64,000 nucleotides of DNA from Chryseobacterium lathyri (GCF_003290185.1 NZ_QNFY01000005.1:248001-312000), one strand, 5' to 3'. Counted from the first letter of the stretch, positions 7,672-15,989 are shown. Program-made: numbers and translations. Notes: generated by a model not told the origin, from the letters alone.

Positions 7672-8439
7672 TTAAAATTCTATTTCCAAACCATCATAGG
7701 CCAGATGCATTCCCTCCGGAAGATCCTTATCTTCAATATCATGCAGCCCAAGATGATGGCTGATGTGAGTTAAAAATAATTTTTTAGGCTTAAGCTCCTT
7801 AAACAGGGCAATGACGTCAGGAAGGATAAAATGAGCTGGATGCGGATCGAATTTTCTGATGCAGTTTAAAACCAGCACATCCAGATTCTGCAGTTTCTCC
7901 TTTTCTATATCCGAAATAAAATTGGCATCCGTAATGTAGGCAAGGTTTTTAAATTTATATCCGAAGACTGTAATTTCATAATGAATTACTTCAACAGGCG
8001 TGATTTCGGTATCTAAAACGTGGAAAGGTTTATTTTCAATTTCATGGAGATCAAAAGCCGGCGCTCCCGGATATCTTATATCAGCGAAGGCATAAGGAAA
8101 GCGGTTTTTAATCTCATGTCCAACTCTGTGGAAGCAGTAAATAGGCATGTTTTTTCCACTTTTAAAGATCAGCGGACGCATATCATCAAGCCCGATCACA
8201 TGGTCATTATGTTCATGGGTAAGAAGAGCAATATCTACAGTGTTTTCGTGGTTGAGAAGCATCTGTTCCCTGAAATCCGGACCGCAGTCGATGAGTATTT
8301 TTTTACTTTCCTCAGTAGTAATCATTACTGAAGAGCGGAAACGCCTGTCTTTGGGATTTTTGGAAGTACATACCTCGCATGTACAGCCTATAACGGGCAC
8401 ACCCTGGGAAGTACCGGTTCCTAAAAATTTCAACTTCAT
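7672..8439 (-). CDS. MBL-fold metallohydrolase (PhnP/RNase Z-like beta-lactamase fold)
   Basis: Probable phosphodiesterase-type hydrolase. It starts at 8439 with MKLKFLGTGTSQGVPVIGC, the canonical beginning of this subfamily; a longer frame to 8487 is unlikely. The metal motif is LLTHEHNDHVIGLDD (HxHxDH, near residues 75-85), with further ligands at VIHYEI and the late LTHISHHLG. A C-x-C near residue 22 (GCTCEVC) resembles the zinc-finger-like insert of PhnP relatives. About 255 residues, cytoplasmic. The next plus-strand gene starts 55 bases away, so the two are divergent. No phosphonate genes are present, so a PhnP role is not implied. Confidence 0.88.
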   Translation of the reverse strand: MKLKFLGTGTSQGVPVIGCTCEVCTSKNPKDRRFRSSVMITTEESKKILIDCGPDFREQMLLNHENTVDIALLTHEHNDHVIGLDDMRPLIFKSGKNMPIYCFHRVGHEIKNRFPYAFADIRYPGAPAFDLHEIENKPFHVLDTEITPVEVIHYEITVFGYKFKNLAYITDANFISDIEKEKLQNLDVLVLNCIRKFDPHPAHFILPDVIALFKELKPKKLFLTHISHHLGLHDIEDKDLPEGMHLAYDGLEIEF

Positions 8440-8493
8440 TTTCTTTTGAGGTTGGTTTAATTTTGGTAAATTTACGAAAAATTTCACGTCCTA

Positions 8494-9921
8494 ATGTATC
8501 AGAAACTAACTCCTAAACAAAAAGCATTAACAATTAATCTAGATCCTACTATTTATGGTACTTTCGCAGAGATTGGAGCAGGGCAGGAGACTGTTCGTCA
8601 CTTTTTTAGAGCAGGAGGGGCTTCAGGTACAATTGCTAAGGCGATGTCTGCTTATGACAAAGATTTTAGTGATGCCATTTACGGAAAAGAAGCAAAAAAC
8701 AGGTATGTTACTCAGAACAGACTTCGTAAAATGCTCCGTTATGAAGTTGCGTTAATTGAAGAAAGGATTTCAAGGGAAAATAACCCCAACAGAAAATTTT
8801 TCTCTTATGCAAACACGGTAACTACCATTAATTTCGATAAAACACTTAAAGGCCACGGCTGGGTTGGAATCCGATTCCAGACAAAGGAAAACGAAGATTA
8901 TAATGAGATCGTAATCCACGTAAAATTTAAGGAAAATGATGCTACCTTACAGCAGGAAACATTAGGAAATCTGGGAGTAAACCTTATTTTCGGAGCTTTT
9001 CATTACTACGACAATCCAAGAAATTTAATTGAATCTTTATACGATGACATTGCAAAAGACGGTCTTGAAATTGATATGATCGATTTCAGTGGTCCTGCCT
9101 TTGACTATGTTGATAACAGGCTAATGTCGCTGCAGCTTGTGAAGCACGGAATGACAGATGCGGTGATTTTCAATTCCCAGGGGAGCAATATGCTGCCTGC
9201 CGATGTTTTATACAAGAAAAATATATTCGCGGTAAGAGGAAGTTTCAGGCCCGTAACGAAAGTGAATATTGATATGCTTAAAAACGGCCTTGAGATGTTC
9301 CAGAAAGATGCAACCTGTACCCATGAAGAAACAGAAGTCCTTATTGAGATCACCATTTCAAACCTTAGGGCGGATGGAGATATTGACGAGAGAGATTTTA
9401 TGGACAGGGTGGATATTCTTGGTAAACTGGGATATACCGTTATTATTTCCAACTTCTCGGAATACTACAGGCTGATCGATTATTTTGCTTCCTATACGAG
9501 CGGAGATATTGGTGTTGCAATGGGTGTGAATAACCTTCTGATGGTATTTGACGAGAAATATTACAAAGATCTTTCAGGTGGAATTCTTGAAGCATTCGGA
9601 AAATTCTTCAGAAACGGGATGAGGGTGTACCTTTACCCTTACAAAGATCCTGAAACCCATGAATTACTGGATTCTTCAAACCTTAAAGTAGAAGAAAACT
9701 TAAAAGAACTTTACAAATATTTCAAGCACAACAACCGTATTGTAGATATTACCAATCATAATCCGGAGTTCCTGGAGATTTATTCCAGAGAAATATTAAG
9801 AAAAATTGCATGCTGTGTTAAAGGCTGGGAAAACCAGGTTCCTGAAGGTGTGGCAGAAATGATAAAAGAACGTGGAATGTTCGGCTATAAAGAAGAGCTT
9901 TCCTTCAAACAATTCTCCTAA
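8494..9921 (+). CDS. conserved flavobacterial protein of unknown function (often labelled nicotinate-nucleotide adenylyltransferase)
   Basis: A 475-residue cytosolic protein beginning MYQKLTPKQKALTINLDP. I recall close relatives being annotated as nicotinate-nucleotide adenylyltransferase, but I see no (T/H)xGH nucleotidyltransferase motif, so that name looks inherited rather than evidence-based. The sequence is mixed alpha/beta with no signal peptide or membrane helices. It includes the segments FGAFHYYDNPRNLIESLYDD and MTDAVIFNSQGSNMLPAD. The GAF-type methionine sulfoxide reductase gene begins 11 bases downstream on the same strand, so they probably share a transcript. I assign no function. 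Confidence 0.8.
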   Translation: MYQKLTPKQKALTINLDPTIYGTFAEIGAGQETVRHFFRAGGASGTIAKAMSAYDKDFSDAIYGKEAKNRYVTQNRLRKMLRYEVALIEERISRENNPNRKFFSYANTVTTINFDKTLKGHGWVGIRFQTKENEDYNEIVIHVKFKENDATLQQETLGNLGVNLIFGAFHYYDNPRNLIESLYDDIAKDGLEIDMIDFSGPAFDYVDNRLMSLQLVKHGMTDAVIFNSQGSNMLPADVLYKKNIFAVRGSFRPVTKVNIDMLKNGLEMFQKDATCTHEETEVLIEITISNLRADGDIDERDFMDRVDILGKLGYTVIISNFSEYYRLIDYFASYTSGDIGVAMGVNNLLMVFDEKYYKDLSGGILEAFGKFFRNGMRVYLYPYKDPETHELLDSSNLKVEENLKELYKYFKHNNRIVDITNHNPEFLEIYSREILRKIACCVKGWENQVPEGVAEMIKERGMFGYKEELSFKQFS

Positions 9922-9932
9922 AACAAAATAAA

Positions 9933-10382
9933 ATGTCAGAAATAAAGAAAAGACTTTCTTCCATTCTTGAAAGTCCAAAACATAATACAGAAGAAAAGCT
10001 TGAGAAGGTGTGTCACCTGCTGGACCAGGAAATCTCCTACTTCAACTGGACAGGATTCTACTTTAAAAACGGGGATAAAGATGAGCTGAAACTCGGTCCT
10101 TACGTAGGAGCACCTACCGATCATACTATCATTCCTTATGGAAAAGGGATCTGCGGACAGGTTGCTGTTTCCAATGAGACATTCGTAGTTCCGGATGTTC
10201 ATCAGGAAAGCAATTATCTGAGCTGCTCTATTGATACGAAAGCTGAGATTGTGGTACCGATTTTCAAAGATGGTCAGAATGTGGGTCAGATTGATATCGA
10301 TTCCCATACTGTAGACCCATTTACTGCTCAGGACCGTGAACTTTTGGAATGGCTTTGTAATGAGGTGTCAAAGATTTTGTAA
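9933..10382 (+). CDS. GAF-domain free methionine-(R)-sulfoxide reductase-like protein
   Basis: Single GAF domain (149 residues) of the fRMsr type, which reduces free methionine-R-sulfoxide. Marks are IPYGKGICGQVAV (Cys74), FVVPDVHQESNYLSC (Cys98) and EIVVPIFKDGQNVGQIDIDS near residues 104-123. E. coli fRMsr uses three cysteines; the equivalents of its GVCG and IACD cysteines are present here, while the first (in ACIR) is absent. This pattern still allows a resolving disulfide. Co-transcribed with the gene ending 11 bases upstream and closed by a hairpin terminator. Confidence 0.85.
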   Translation: MSEIKKRLSSILESPKHNTEEKLEKVCHLLDQEISYFNWTGFYFKNGDKDELKLGPYVGAPTDHTIIPYGKGICGQVAVSNETFVVPDVHQESNYLSCSIDTKAEIVVPIFKDGQNVGQIDIDSHTVDPFTAQDRELLEWLCNEVSKIL

Positions 10383-10411
10383 TTGAAATTTCAATTCTAC
10401 AGATAAAATAC

Positions 10412-10439
10412 AAGCTCCGATGTAAATTGGGGCTTTTTT
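10412..10439 (+). terminator. rho-independent terminator after the fRMsr gene
   Basis: AAGCTCC pairs with GGGGCTT (one G-T pair) across about 10 bases and is followed by six T; it lies 30 bases past the stop codon. Confidence 0.75.
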
Positions 10440-10530
10440 GTTGCATTTAAATACAATTGGCGGCTGAGGTTCCCGAACCCATCAAATTGATTGGTTCAAG
10501 AGATTGCTGAGAAATATGGATATTCTTTTG

Positions 10531-10720
10531 ACCACCCGTCAAAAATTATTTGAATTTTCGCCACCCCTCCAGAGTAGGGGAATTCTGAACCTTCAGACGA
10601 ATTTTCGCCCCATATGAAAATCAAGATTTTCAGAGAACTTAAGTGCTCTTCTATGCAGCTTTTATTACAACTTATAAAAAACTTAAGTGTTTAAAACTTT
10701 TACCCCTTTTGTGGTTAAAA
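10531..10720 (+). repeat. dispersed ~185-bp repeat, copy A
   Basis: Shares ordered blocks with 28254-28435 and, inverted, with 58211-58390. They are: ACCACCCCGTCAAAAATT, a near-palindrome CAAAAATT-n-GAATTTT, CCACCCCTCCAGAG-GGGAATTCTG, ATGAAAATCAA, AACTTAAGTG, an AAAGTGTT-type block, and TTTTGTGGTTAAAA. It abuts the stop codon of the minus-strand gene at 10721. No coding potential is seen. Confidence 0.8.
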
Positions 10721-11458
10721 TTAACGCTGCATTGCATGGATTTCAGCTAGTAATTCTTTAAAATAATCCCCGCATTTTGCAATATGCGTTCCGTACCATG
10801 AAAATGCCTCTCCATCCACGATCATGATCTTTTTGTCAGGATAAAAAGCCTTCATCTCCTCAATATGTTTTTCTTTGAAAGGGAATGGTTCCGAAGAAAG
10901 CATAATGACTTCCGCTTCAGCAAGATCTTCCATTTGAATCTCGGGATAACGGGTTCTGTTTTTAAAAATATTTTCAAAACCAATCTCTGACAGAATTCTG
11001 TGTATAAAAGTATCCGAACCAATGGTCATATAAGGATTTTTCCAGATAAGATAAGCTGCTTTTATTGCTGAATTAAGTTTTGCTTGTTCCAGGACCTCAT
11101 AAATCTTAAGATTGAACTGTTGTGCCCTTTCTTCTTTATTAAAAAGATTCCCGAGTGTTTTAAGAAGGTAATAATTATCTTCAATGGTTTCCACATTAGT
11201 CACGATGACTTTAAAATCATCCATCAGTGCTTCTACCTGCTCTTTGATATTTTCTTCTTTATTGGCCAGAATGAGATCCGGCTGCAATGCCCTGATCTTA
11301 TCAATATTGATATTTTTTGTTCCGCCAATAACCGGAACATTTTTTACTTTGTTTTCAGGGTGGATACAGAATTTTGTTCTCCCGATCACTTCATTTTCAC
11401 TAAGACCAAGATCAAATAACGCCTCTGTAATAGAGGGAACTAAAGAAACAACTTTCAT
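10721..11458 (-). CDS. helical-backbone metal receptor, cobalamin-binding-like (BtuF fold)
   Basis: A 245-residue substrate-binding fold related to BtuF/FhuD. It begins MKVVSLVPSITEALFDLGL, the classic opening of the periplasmic-binding-protein class III fold, followed by VIGGTKNINIDKIRALQPDLILANKE. There is no signal peptide or lipobox, so it is predicted cytoplasmic, unlike the ABC transporter components it resembles; such solitary versions are common in Bacteroidota. No BtuCD genes are adjacent. The mgtE stop codon lies 23 bases upstream on the same strand, so they may share a transcript. Confidence 0.85.
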   Translation of the reverse strand: MKVVSLVPSITEALFDLGLSENEVIGRTKFCIHPENKVKNVPVIGGTKNINIDKIRALQPDLILANKEENIKEQVEALMDDFKVIVTNVETIEDNYYLLKTLGNLFNKEERAQQFNLKIYEVLEQAKLNSAIKAAYLIWKNPYMTIGSDTFIHRILSEIGFENIFKNRTRYPEIQMEDLAEAEVIMLSSEPFPFKEKHIEEMKAFYPDKKIMIVDGEAFSWYGTHIAKCGDYFKELLAEIHAMQR

Positions 11459-11480
11459 ATTCAGACTTTCTCTGCCTAAA

Positions 11481-12827
11481 TTACAAAAGTTTTCCTGTCA
11501 GGAAAAGCCCGGCTACAGAAAAATAAATAATAAGCCCGGTAACATCTACCAGAGTGGCGACAAATGGAGCGGAAGAAGTAGCGGGGTCTAGGTTGAGCTT
11601 TTTCAGGATAAAAGGAACCATAGATCCTGAGAGTGTTCCCCAAAGAACAATCATCACGAGAGAAACACCAACACTTAAACCTACGTATGGCCAATACATT
11701 CCATAATTGAAGAATCCTGCTTCATGCCACACCATAATCCTTAAAAAGCCGATCACACCAAGAATACCACCCAGAGCGAGCCCGGTAAAGATTTCTTTTT
11801 TCATGACATACCACCAGTCTTTCAGACCAATTTCCTGAAGAGCCATAGCCCGGATAATAAGAGTTGCTGCCTGAGAGCCGGAATTTCCTCCACTGGAAAT
11901 AATTAGCGGAACAAATAAAGCCAATACAACAGCTTTCTGAATTTCATCCTCAAAATAACCCATCGCAGAAGCAGTCAGCATTTCTGAGAAGAAAAGAATG
12001 ATCAGCCACGTTCCTCTTTTTTTGATCATCTCCACCAGAGAAGTTTGCGTATAAGGATCATCCAAAGCTTCAAGACCCCCAAATTTCTGGATATCTTCTG
12101 TATTCTGCTGTTCGATCTGGTCGAGGATATCATCAATCGTTACAATACCTACGAGAACGCCGGCTTCTGTAATGATGGGAAGAGCAGTCCGGTCATATTT
12201 TTCAAAATACGTTACCGCATCTTCTTTCGAAGTAACGGTGGTTATCGCAACGAAATGATTGTCGGTCAAGTCCGAGATCAAAGTATCTTCCTCAGCCAAA
12301 AGAAGGCTTCCTAAAGCAATATCATCAATCAGTCGGTTTCTTTCATCCACTACATACAGATGGTTCATGGTTTCCACTCTTTTACCGACCTTTTTAATCT
12401 GCTGAAGACATCTTTTTACCGTCCATTCTTTACGGATCTGGATGTAATAAGGCGTCATCAGACGGGCAATAGAGTCTGAGTCATAGCCAAGAAGCTTCAG
12501 GGCAATCCTTCTTTCCTGAGGATTAAGGTGATTGATGGAATACTTGATCAGCTCATCCGGAAAGTCCTCAAAAAGAGAGGTTCTGTCATCCGGAGTCATT
12601 CCGTTCAGGATTTCTGAAACTTCTTCGCTTCCGATACTTCTGATCGTTTCTTCCTGGAAATCAGGATCAAGATGGGAAAAAACTTCCGCTTTATATTCTT
12701 TCGGAACTTTTAAAAATGCCAAAAGCCTCTCATCAGCGGGAAGGTTGCTGAGAGTTTCGGCGATATCGGCAGGATTAAAGATAAGTTCGTCTCTGGAATT
12801 CAAAACGTGAATTTTTTGGATATGCAA
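11481..12827 (-). CDS. mgtE: magnesium transporter MgtE
   Basis: Mg2+ channel/transporter of the inner membrane. The layout is canonical: an N-terminal superhelical domain (residues ~10-125, [12 protein letters not shown] ... [18 protein letters not shown]), paired CBS domains (~130-250) that sense cytosolic Mg2+, then five membrane helices from ~275. The pore signature [16 protein letters not shown] is near residue 305. At 448 residues it has normal family length. Membrane-end residues [12 protein letters not shown] match the conserved Mg2+-binding aspartate helix. The cobalamin-binding-like gene follows 22 bases downstream. Confidence 0.96.
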   Translation of the reverse strand: MHIQKIHVLNSRDELIFNPADIAETLSNLPADERLLAFLKVPKEYKAEVFSHLDPDFQEETIRSIGSEEVSEILNGMTPDDRTSLFEDFPDELIKYSINHLNPQERRIALKLLGYDSDSIARLMTPYYIQIRKEWTVKRCLQQIKKVGKRVETMNHLYVVDERNRLIDDIALGSLLLAEEDTLISDLTDNHFVAITTVTSKEDAVTYFEKYDRTALPIITEAGVLVGIVTIDDILDQIEQQNTEDIQKFGGLEALDDPYTQTSLVEMIKKRGTWLIILFFSEMLTASAMGYFEDEIQKAVVLALFVPLIISSGGNSGSQAATLIIRAMALQEIGLKDWWYVMKKEIFTGLALGGILGVIGFLRIMVWHEAGFFNYGMYWPYVGLSVGVSLVMIVLWGTLSGSMVPFILKKLNLDPATSSAPFVATLVDVTGLIIYFSVAGLFLTGKLL

Positions 12828-12913
12828 AAATAATTCAAAAATTTAAGACTATGAAGGAAAGCGGCAAAATTAAGGATTAATTAAAGCTTAAAATCAATTA
12901 GAACGTTTTTTAG

Positions 12914-12943
12914 AAACAAAAAACACCCGCCGGAGCGGATGTT
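12914..12943 (-). terminator. terminator of the small-peptide gene cluster
   Basis: On the minus strand, AACATCCGC pairs with GCGGGTGTT around TCCG and is followed by a T-rich run. It lies 33 bases past the last of the four peptide genes and points to a shared transcript. Confidence 0.8.
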
Positions 12944-12975
12944 CAAAAATTAAATTTAATTCATAAATACCTATA

Positions 12976-13140
12976 TTATTCAAGAATAGGTCCGCATAAA
13001 GGGTATGGAGAAGGCATACACATGCCTCCGTCACAGCATTCCCCAAATCCACACTGAGTGTGGTCCTGGCATTTTTTGCCCAGTCCGCTGCCGTTGATCG
13101 TCAGCTGTTCTTTTCTGGTGAGCTTTTTTATATTCTTCAT
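12976..13140 (-). CDS. GG-leader six-cysteine small peptide, fourth in cluster (divergent member)
   Basis: 54 codons from ATG 13140. The leader MKNIKKLTRKEQLTING matches its three neighbours but ends GSG rather than GGA, so the double-glycine cleavage site is altered (G-S or S-G). The core has cysteines spaced C-x5-C-x4-CC-x4-C-x7-C, ending in CGPILE. The core is the most diverged of the four. It is last in the tandem series and just before the terminator. Family role (bacteriocin-like or other exported mini-protein) is inferred. Confidence 0.8.
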   Translation of the reverse strand: MKNIKKLTRKEQLTINGSGLGKKCQDHTQCGFGECCDGGMCMPSPYPLCGPILE

Positions 13141-13169
13141 GGATATCTTGTATTAAGTAAAAAACTGAT

Positions 13170-13313
13170 TTATTCTTCAATACAGTCGTATTCCATGCAC
13201 ACTCCCCGGCAGCAGAAACCAATAAAACATGGTCTGGTTGCGCTGCATCTTTCAATAGCTCCTCCGTTGATTTTTCTTTGCTGTTCTCTGTTGAGTTTCT
13301 TTAAATTTTTCAT
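13170..13313 (-). CDS. GG-leader six-cysteine small peptide, third in cluster
   Basis: 47 residues from ATG 13313. The leader MKNLKKLNREQQRKINGG is followed by AIERCSATRPC, then FIGFCCRGVC and MEYDCIEE. The double glycine at 17-18 marks the expected cleavage point. Cysteine spacing is C-x5-C-x4-CC-x3-C-x4-C, an arrangement with the central CC pair typical of inhibitor-cystine-knot mini-proteins. Predicted mature length is about 29 residues. Leader identity with genes one and two is near complete while core side chains vary. Confidence 0.88.
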   Translation of the reverse strand: MKNLKKLNREQQRKINGGAIERCSATRPCFIGFCCRGVCMEYDCIEE

Positions 13314-13349
13314 GATAAATATTTTTTAGTTCAATAAAAGATAAGGCTT

Positions 13350-13493
13350 TTAGAATTCAATACATGCCTGTGGGCTACATACTCCATCACAACACCATCC
13401 AACAGTGCATGGTCTGGTTAAACTGCATCTTGCGATAGTCCCGCCATTGATCTGGCTTTGCTGCTCTCTGTTTAATTTCTTTAGATTTTTCAT
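13350..13493 (-). CDS. GG-leader six-cysteine small peptide, second in cluster
   Basis: 47 residues from ATG 13493. The leader MKNLKKLNREQQSQINGG precedes the core TIARCSLTRPC, TVGWCCDGVC, SPQACIEF. Six cysteines are spaced C-x5-C-x4-CC-x3-C-x4-C, identical to the third gene. The start is fixed by alignment with the neighbours, all of which begin MKN[LI]KKL. No peptidase-containing (C39) ABC exporter lies in this window, so export machinery must be elsewhere if the peptide is processed. Confidence 0.88.
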   Translation of the reverse strand: MKNLKKLNREQQSQINGGTIARCSLTRPCTVGWCCDGVCSPQACIEF

Positions 13494-13531
13494 ACCAATA
13501 GATTTAATCATTAAGATAAAAGATCTAATAC

Positions 13532-13684
13532 TTATAGCTCAGGATCAATACATGCATAAGGTGAGCATACTCCGTTGCAGCACCATCCTATAGAGCAGGG
13601 TCTGTTGGTATTGTTACATCTGTTAATAGCTCCTCCATTAATTTGTTTTTGTTGCTCTCTGTTGAGCTTCTTTAAATTTTTCAT
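13532..13684 (-). CDS. GG-leader six-cysteine small peptide, first in cluster
   Basis: 50 residues from ATG 13684. The leader MKNLKKLNREQQKQINGG is followed by AINRCNNTNRPC, SIGWCCNGVC, SPYACIDPEL. Cysteine spacing is C-x6-C-x4-CC-x3-C-x4-C. I recall similar short Chryseobacterium proteins being labelled bacteriocin-like on the strength of this leader. The RPC and G[WF]CCxGVC motifs are shared with genes two and three. Being first in the series, its upstream AT-rich region (13685-13800) should hold the promoter, but I cannot place one with confidence. Confidence 0.88.
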   Translation of the reverse strand: MKNLKKLNREQQKQINGGAINRCNNTNRPCSIGWCCNGVCSPYACIDPEL

Positions 13685-13951
13685 ATTATATAAGTTTTAA
13701 TTTGTAAAACTAAAATAGTAAAAAATATTTAATTATTCATTTATTGGTGAAAATATTTATCTAGTAATCAGTTTGTTCTGGAAGTTTATCAGTTTTTATT
13801 AAAAAATGTAAATGGAAAAAACGTTGGGGAAGTGAATTGTGAATGGTGAGTTTTGCTACGCAAATGAATCGTTAGTTCTTAAATTAATTATGTGCTAAAA
13901 ATTGATAGCGGAGCAAATTGACCAATGACCATTAAAAATAGTGATTGATTT
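13685..13951. other. upstream region of the peptide cluster; degenerate repeat copy
   Basis: AT-rich leader region, then at about 13830-13950 a degenerate version of the 102-bp repeat that follows (GTGAATTGTGAATGGTGAG, TTTGCTACGCAAATGAATC, ATTGACCAATGACCATT). No gene is seen. Confidence 0.5.
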
Positions 13952-14438
13952 GTGAATAGTGAATTGTCAATGGTGAAATTTAACTGCTTAACACATCAAT
14001 TGACTTGCGCAGCAAAATTCACAATTGACCATTAGAGATATAGTTTGTGAATAGTGAATTGTCAATGGTGAATCTTAACTGCTTAACACATCAATTGACT
14101 ATTGACTTGCGCAGCAAAATTCACAATTGACCATCAGAGATATAATTTGTGAATAGTGAATTGTCAATGGTGAAATTCAACTGCTTAGCTTACCCATTAA
14201 CAATTGACTTGCGCAGCAAAATTCACAATTGACCATTAGAGCTATAGTTTGTGAATAGTGAATCGTCAATGGTGAAATTCAACTGCTTAGCTTATCCATT
14301 AACAATTGACTTGCGCAGCAAAATTCACAATTGACCATTAGAGATATAGTTTGTGAATAGTGAATCGTCAATGGTGAAATTCAACTGCTTAGCTTATCCA
14401 TTAACAATTGACTTGTGAAGCAAAATTCACCATTCACT
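13952..14438. repeat. tandem repeat, five units of ~102 bp
   Basis: Units begin with GTGAATAGTGAATYGTCAATG at 13952, 14047, 14149, 14251 and 14353. Lengths are 95, 102, 102, 102 and a shortened last unit of about 86. Each unit also carries ACTTGCGCAGCAAAATTCAC and ends TTGACCATTAGAG. The start and end words are near reverse complements (GTGAATTGTCAATGGTGAA versus ATTCACAATTGACCATT), so each unit can fold on itself. Units 3-5 are the most alike, indicating recent expansion. The array runs up to the stop codon of the gene at 14439. There is no coding potential and there are no CRISPR-type spacers. Confidence 0.9.
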
Positions 14439-14990
14439 TTAAAGCTCTGCTCCAGCCCCGGATTTAAGTTTTCTGAGTTTTTTCAAAATCCCCTTGATCG
14501 CACCATCAGTTCCTATTTTAATAGAATTTTCTGTGGAACCTAGAAGGCGCATATTTTTCCGGTAAGTGTCATAATCGGTTTCTGTAACCAGATTTCCTCC
14601 TGCATCAAAAAGCTTCATGCTTACTACAACCTGGTTGGAAAACACATATTTACCGATGCCTACTTTGAAATACCTTACTTTAGGAACAATAGCAAAATCA
14701 GCGTCGTTATTGACACAGTAATCGGTGATGGTTTGTTTTTCAACGCTGTCAAAAGGGATCTGCACCTCGGCTCTGAGTACTTTATTCTTTCTCCCGCTGA
14801 AATTATCGGAAACAGCACTGAAGAACGCGAGGTTTGTAGGCTCTTTGATTTCCTCAATATCAGGTTCTACCTCGGGATTGAAGTATAGGATTTTTTTTGT
14901 CTTGTTGTCAGCATTTTTCTGCGCTTTTACCGAAATAACACCGACCAATAAAAAAGTTCCAAGAGCTGTAAAGAATATAAATTTTCTCAT
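14439..14990 (-). CDS. secreted/periplasmic protein of unknown function
   Basis: The start at 14990 gives MRKFIFFTALGTFLLVGVIS then VKAQ, a good Sec signal peptide; the frame extends to 15080 but that prefix is not signal-like. The mature protein is about 160 residues, with a beta-rich segment (FAIVPKVRYFKVGIGKYVFS, VVVSMKLFDAGGNLVTETDYDT) and a basic, Gly/Lys-rich end (ILKKLRKLKSGAGAEL). The alternation and the NNDADFAIVPKV pattern recall periplasmic proteins that assemble with outer-membrane components, but I recognise no family. Its 3' end abuts the 102-bp repeat array. Confidence 0.75.
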   Translation of the reverse strand: MRKFIFFTALGTFLLVGVISVKAQKNADNKTKKILYFNPEVEPDIEEIKEPTNLAFFSAVSDNFSGRKNKVLRAEVQIPFDSVEKQTITDYCVNNDADFAIVPKVRYFKVGIGKYVFSNQVVVSMKLFDAGGNLVTETDYDTYRKNMRLLGSTENSIKIGTDGAIKGILKKLRKLKSGAGAEL

Positions 14991-15099
14991 TGTGTAATTC
15001 GTATGCAAAATTACTGCCTTTTCACCGGATGACATACAATTTATTAAGAAATTTTTAACATTTTTTTCTATCAAATTCAATAAATGAAATCGATAATGT

Positions 15100-15129
15100 T
15101 TGCAGAATCAAAAAATAGTCGTAATTTTG
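15100..15129 (+). promoter_or_regulatory. consensus Bacteroidota promoter of rpsO
   Basis: TTG at 15100-15102, 19 bases, then TAATTTTG at 15122-15129, an exact match to TTG-N19-TAnnTTTG. The rpsO ATG lies 35 bases past the -7 box. Confidence 0.8.
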
Positions 15130-15164
15130 CACCCGTTACATAATAATCATTAAACAATATTGGA

Positions 15165-15434
15165 ATGTACTTAACAACAGAAAAAAAAGCAGAAATTTTC
15201 GCAAAACATGGAAAATCTGCACAGGACACAGGAAGTGCTGAAGGACAAGTAGCTCTTTTCACTTTCAGAATCAACCACTTATCTCAGCACCTAAAAGCTA
15301 ACCGTCACGATTTCAATACAGAGAGATCTCTAGTGAAATTGGTAGGTAAAAGAAAAAGCTTATTGGATTATCTTAAGAAAAAAGATATTACAAGATACAG
15401 AGCTATCATTGCTGAACTAGGTTTAAGAAAATAA
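15165..15434 (+). CDS. rpsO: 30S ribosomal protein S15
   Basis: Primary 16S rRNA-binding protein of the small-subunit central domain. It is 89 residues, the family's normal length. It shows the signature FRINHLSQHLKANRHDFNTERSLVKLVGKRKSLLDYLKK (residues 29-67), in which the H, D and basic residues contact the rRNA three-way junction. It ends RAIIAELGLRK. The gene has its own consensus promoter and terminator. In many bacteria rpsO is followed directly by pnp; here the pnp gene is 2.4 kb away with two opposite-strand genes between. Confidence 0.98.
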   Translation: MYLTTEKKAEIFAKHGKSAQDTGSAEGQVALFTFRINHLSQHLKANRHDFNTERSLVKLVGKRKSLLDYLKKKDITRYRAIIAELGLRK

Positions 15435-15453
15435 TCTACAGAGATTTTCAAAT

Positions 15454-15484
15454 AAAAGCAACTTCGAAAGGAGTTGCTTTTTTT
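15454..15484 (+). terminator. rpsO terminator
   Basis: AAAGCAACT pairs with AGTTGCTTT around TCGAAAGG and is followed by five more T. It lies 20 bases past the rpsO stop. Confidence 0.9.
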
Positions 15485-15490
15485 GTGCTC

Positions 15491-15850
15491 TTATTTTTTG
15501 TCTTTTCCGATTTTTCCCAAATGTGTATTTTGAAAACTGTCAGGATACTTCAGTCCATAGCCTAATATTCTGTCGAAGGCTGAATGCGCAAATAAAATAG
15601 CCCCAATCATCTGTAAATAGGGAAGTGTTAATGCTGTTCCCACAAGGTATACCATAAGAGCAACACCCAAATGATGGAAAAGATTATAGCAAAAAGTGCC
15701 AATTTTATTGTTTACAGTATATCCCAGCATGGAAATGTCCGGAGCCAGGAATAGTCCGGCAAACCACCACCAGGAAAGGCCAGTCTGGCTAAAAGCAAAT
15801 ATTCCCAGTATTAAAAAAGCAAAATATTCCAGCTGTAATTGAATCTTCAT
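15491..15850 (-). CDS. DUF4260-type small membrane protein
   Basis: 119 residues, strongly hydrophobic, with about four membrane segments: residues ~8-24 (YFAFLILGIFAFSQ), a Trp-rich second (LSWWWFAGLFLAPDIS), a third around HHLGVALMVYLVG, and a fourth near MIGAILFAHSAFDRILGYGLKY. The LAPDISMLGY and AHSAFDRxLGYGLKY strings match what I know of DUF4260. The function of the family is unknown. The gene is convergent with rpsO, whose terminator lies six bases before its stop codon. Confidence 0.8.
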   Translation of the reverse strand: MKIQLQLEYFAFLILGIFAFSQTGLSWWWFAGLFLAPDISMLGYTVNNKIGTFCYNLFHHLGVALMVYLVGTALTLPYLQMIGAILFAHSAFDRILGYGLKYPDSFQNTHLGKIGKDKK

Positions 15851-15919
15851 GACAAAAATATTGATTATTTGATAGGTGTCTGATTCAATGTAAAAGTTAC
15901 AGCTTAAATTGTATTTAAA

Positions 15920-15953
15920 AACAAAAGTGAGACGTTTTTAAACATCTCACTTT
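15920..15953 (-). terminator. terminator of the sugar transporter gene
   Basis: AAAGTGAGA pairs with TCTCACTTT across 12 bases. On the minus strand the stem is followed by TTGTTTTTAAAT. It lies about 40 bases past the transporter's stop codon. Confidence 0.75.
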
Positions 15954-15989
15954 CAATTATGAATTAAAATTCTGTACAAAAATAATTCT

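Noticed and set aside
7504..7773. 89-codon plus-strand frame
   Set aside because: Runs antisense through tRNA-Leu and into the MBL hydrolase gene; chance frame.
8494..9921. Nicotinate-nucleotide adenylyltransferase label
   Set aside because: No (T/H)xGH or ISSTxxR motif is visible, so the inherited name is not supported by the sequence.
13952..14438. Possible CRISPR array
   Set aside because: Units are ~102 bp, nearly identical throughout, with no unique spacers and no cas genes in the window.
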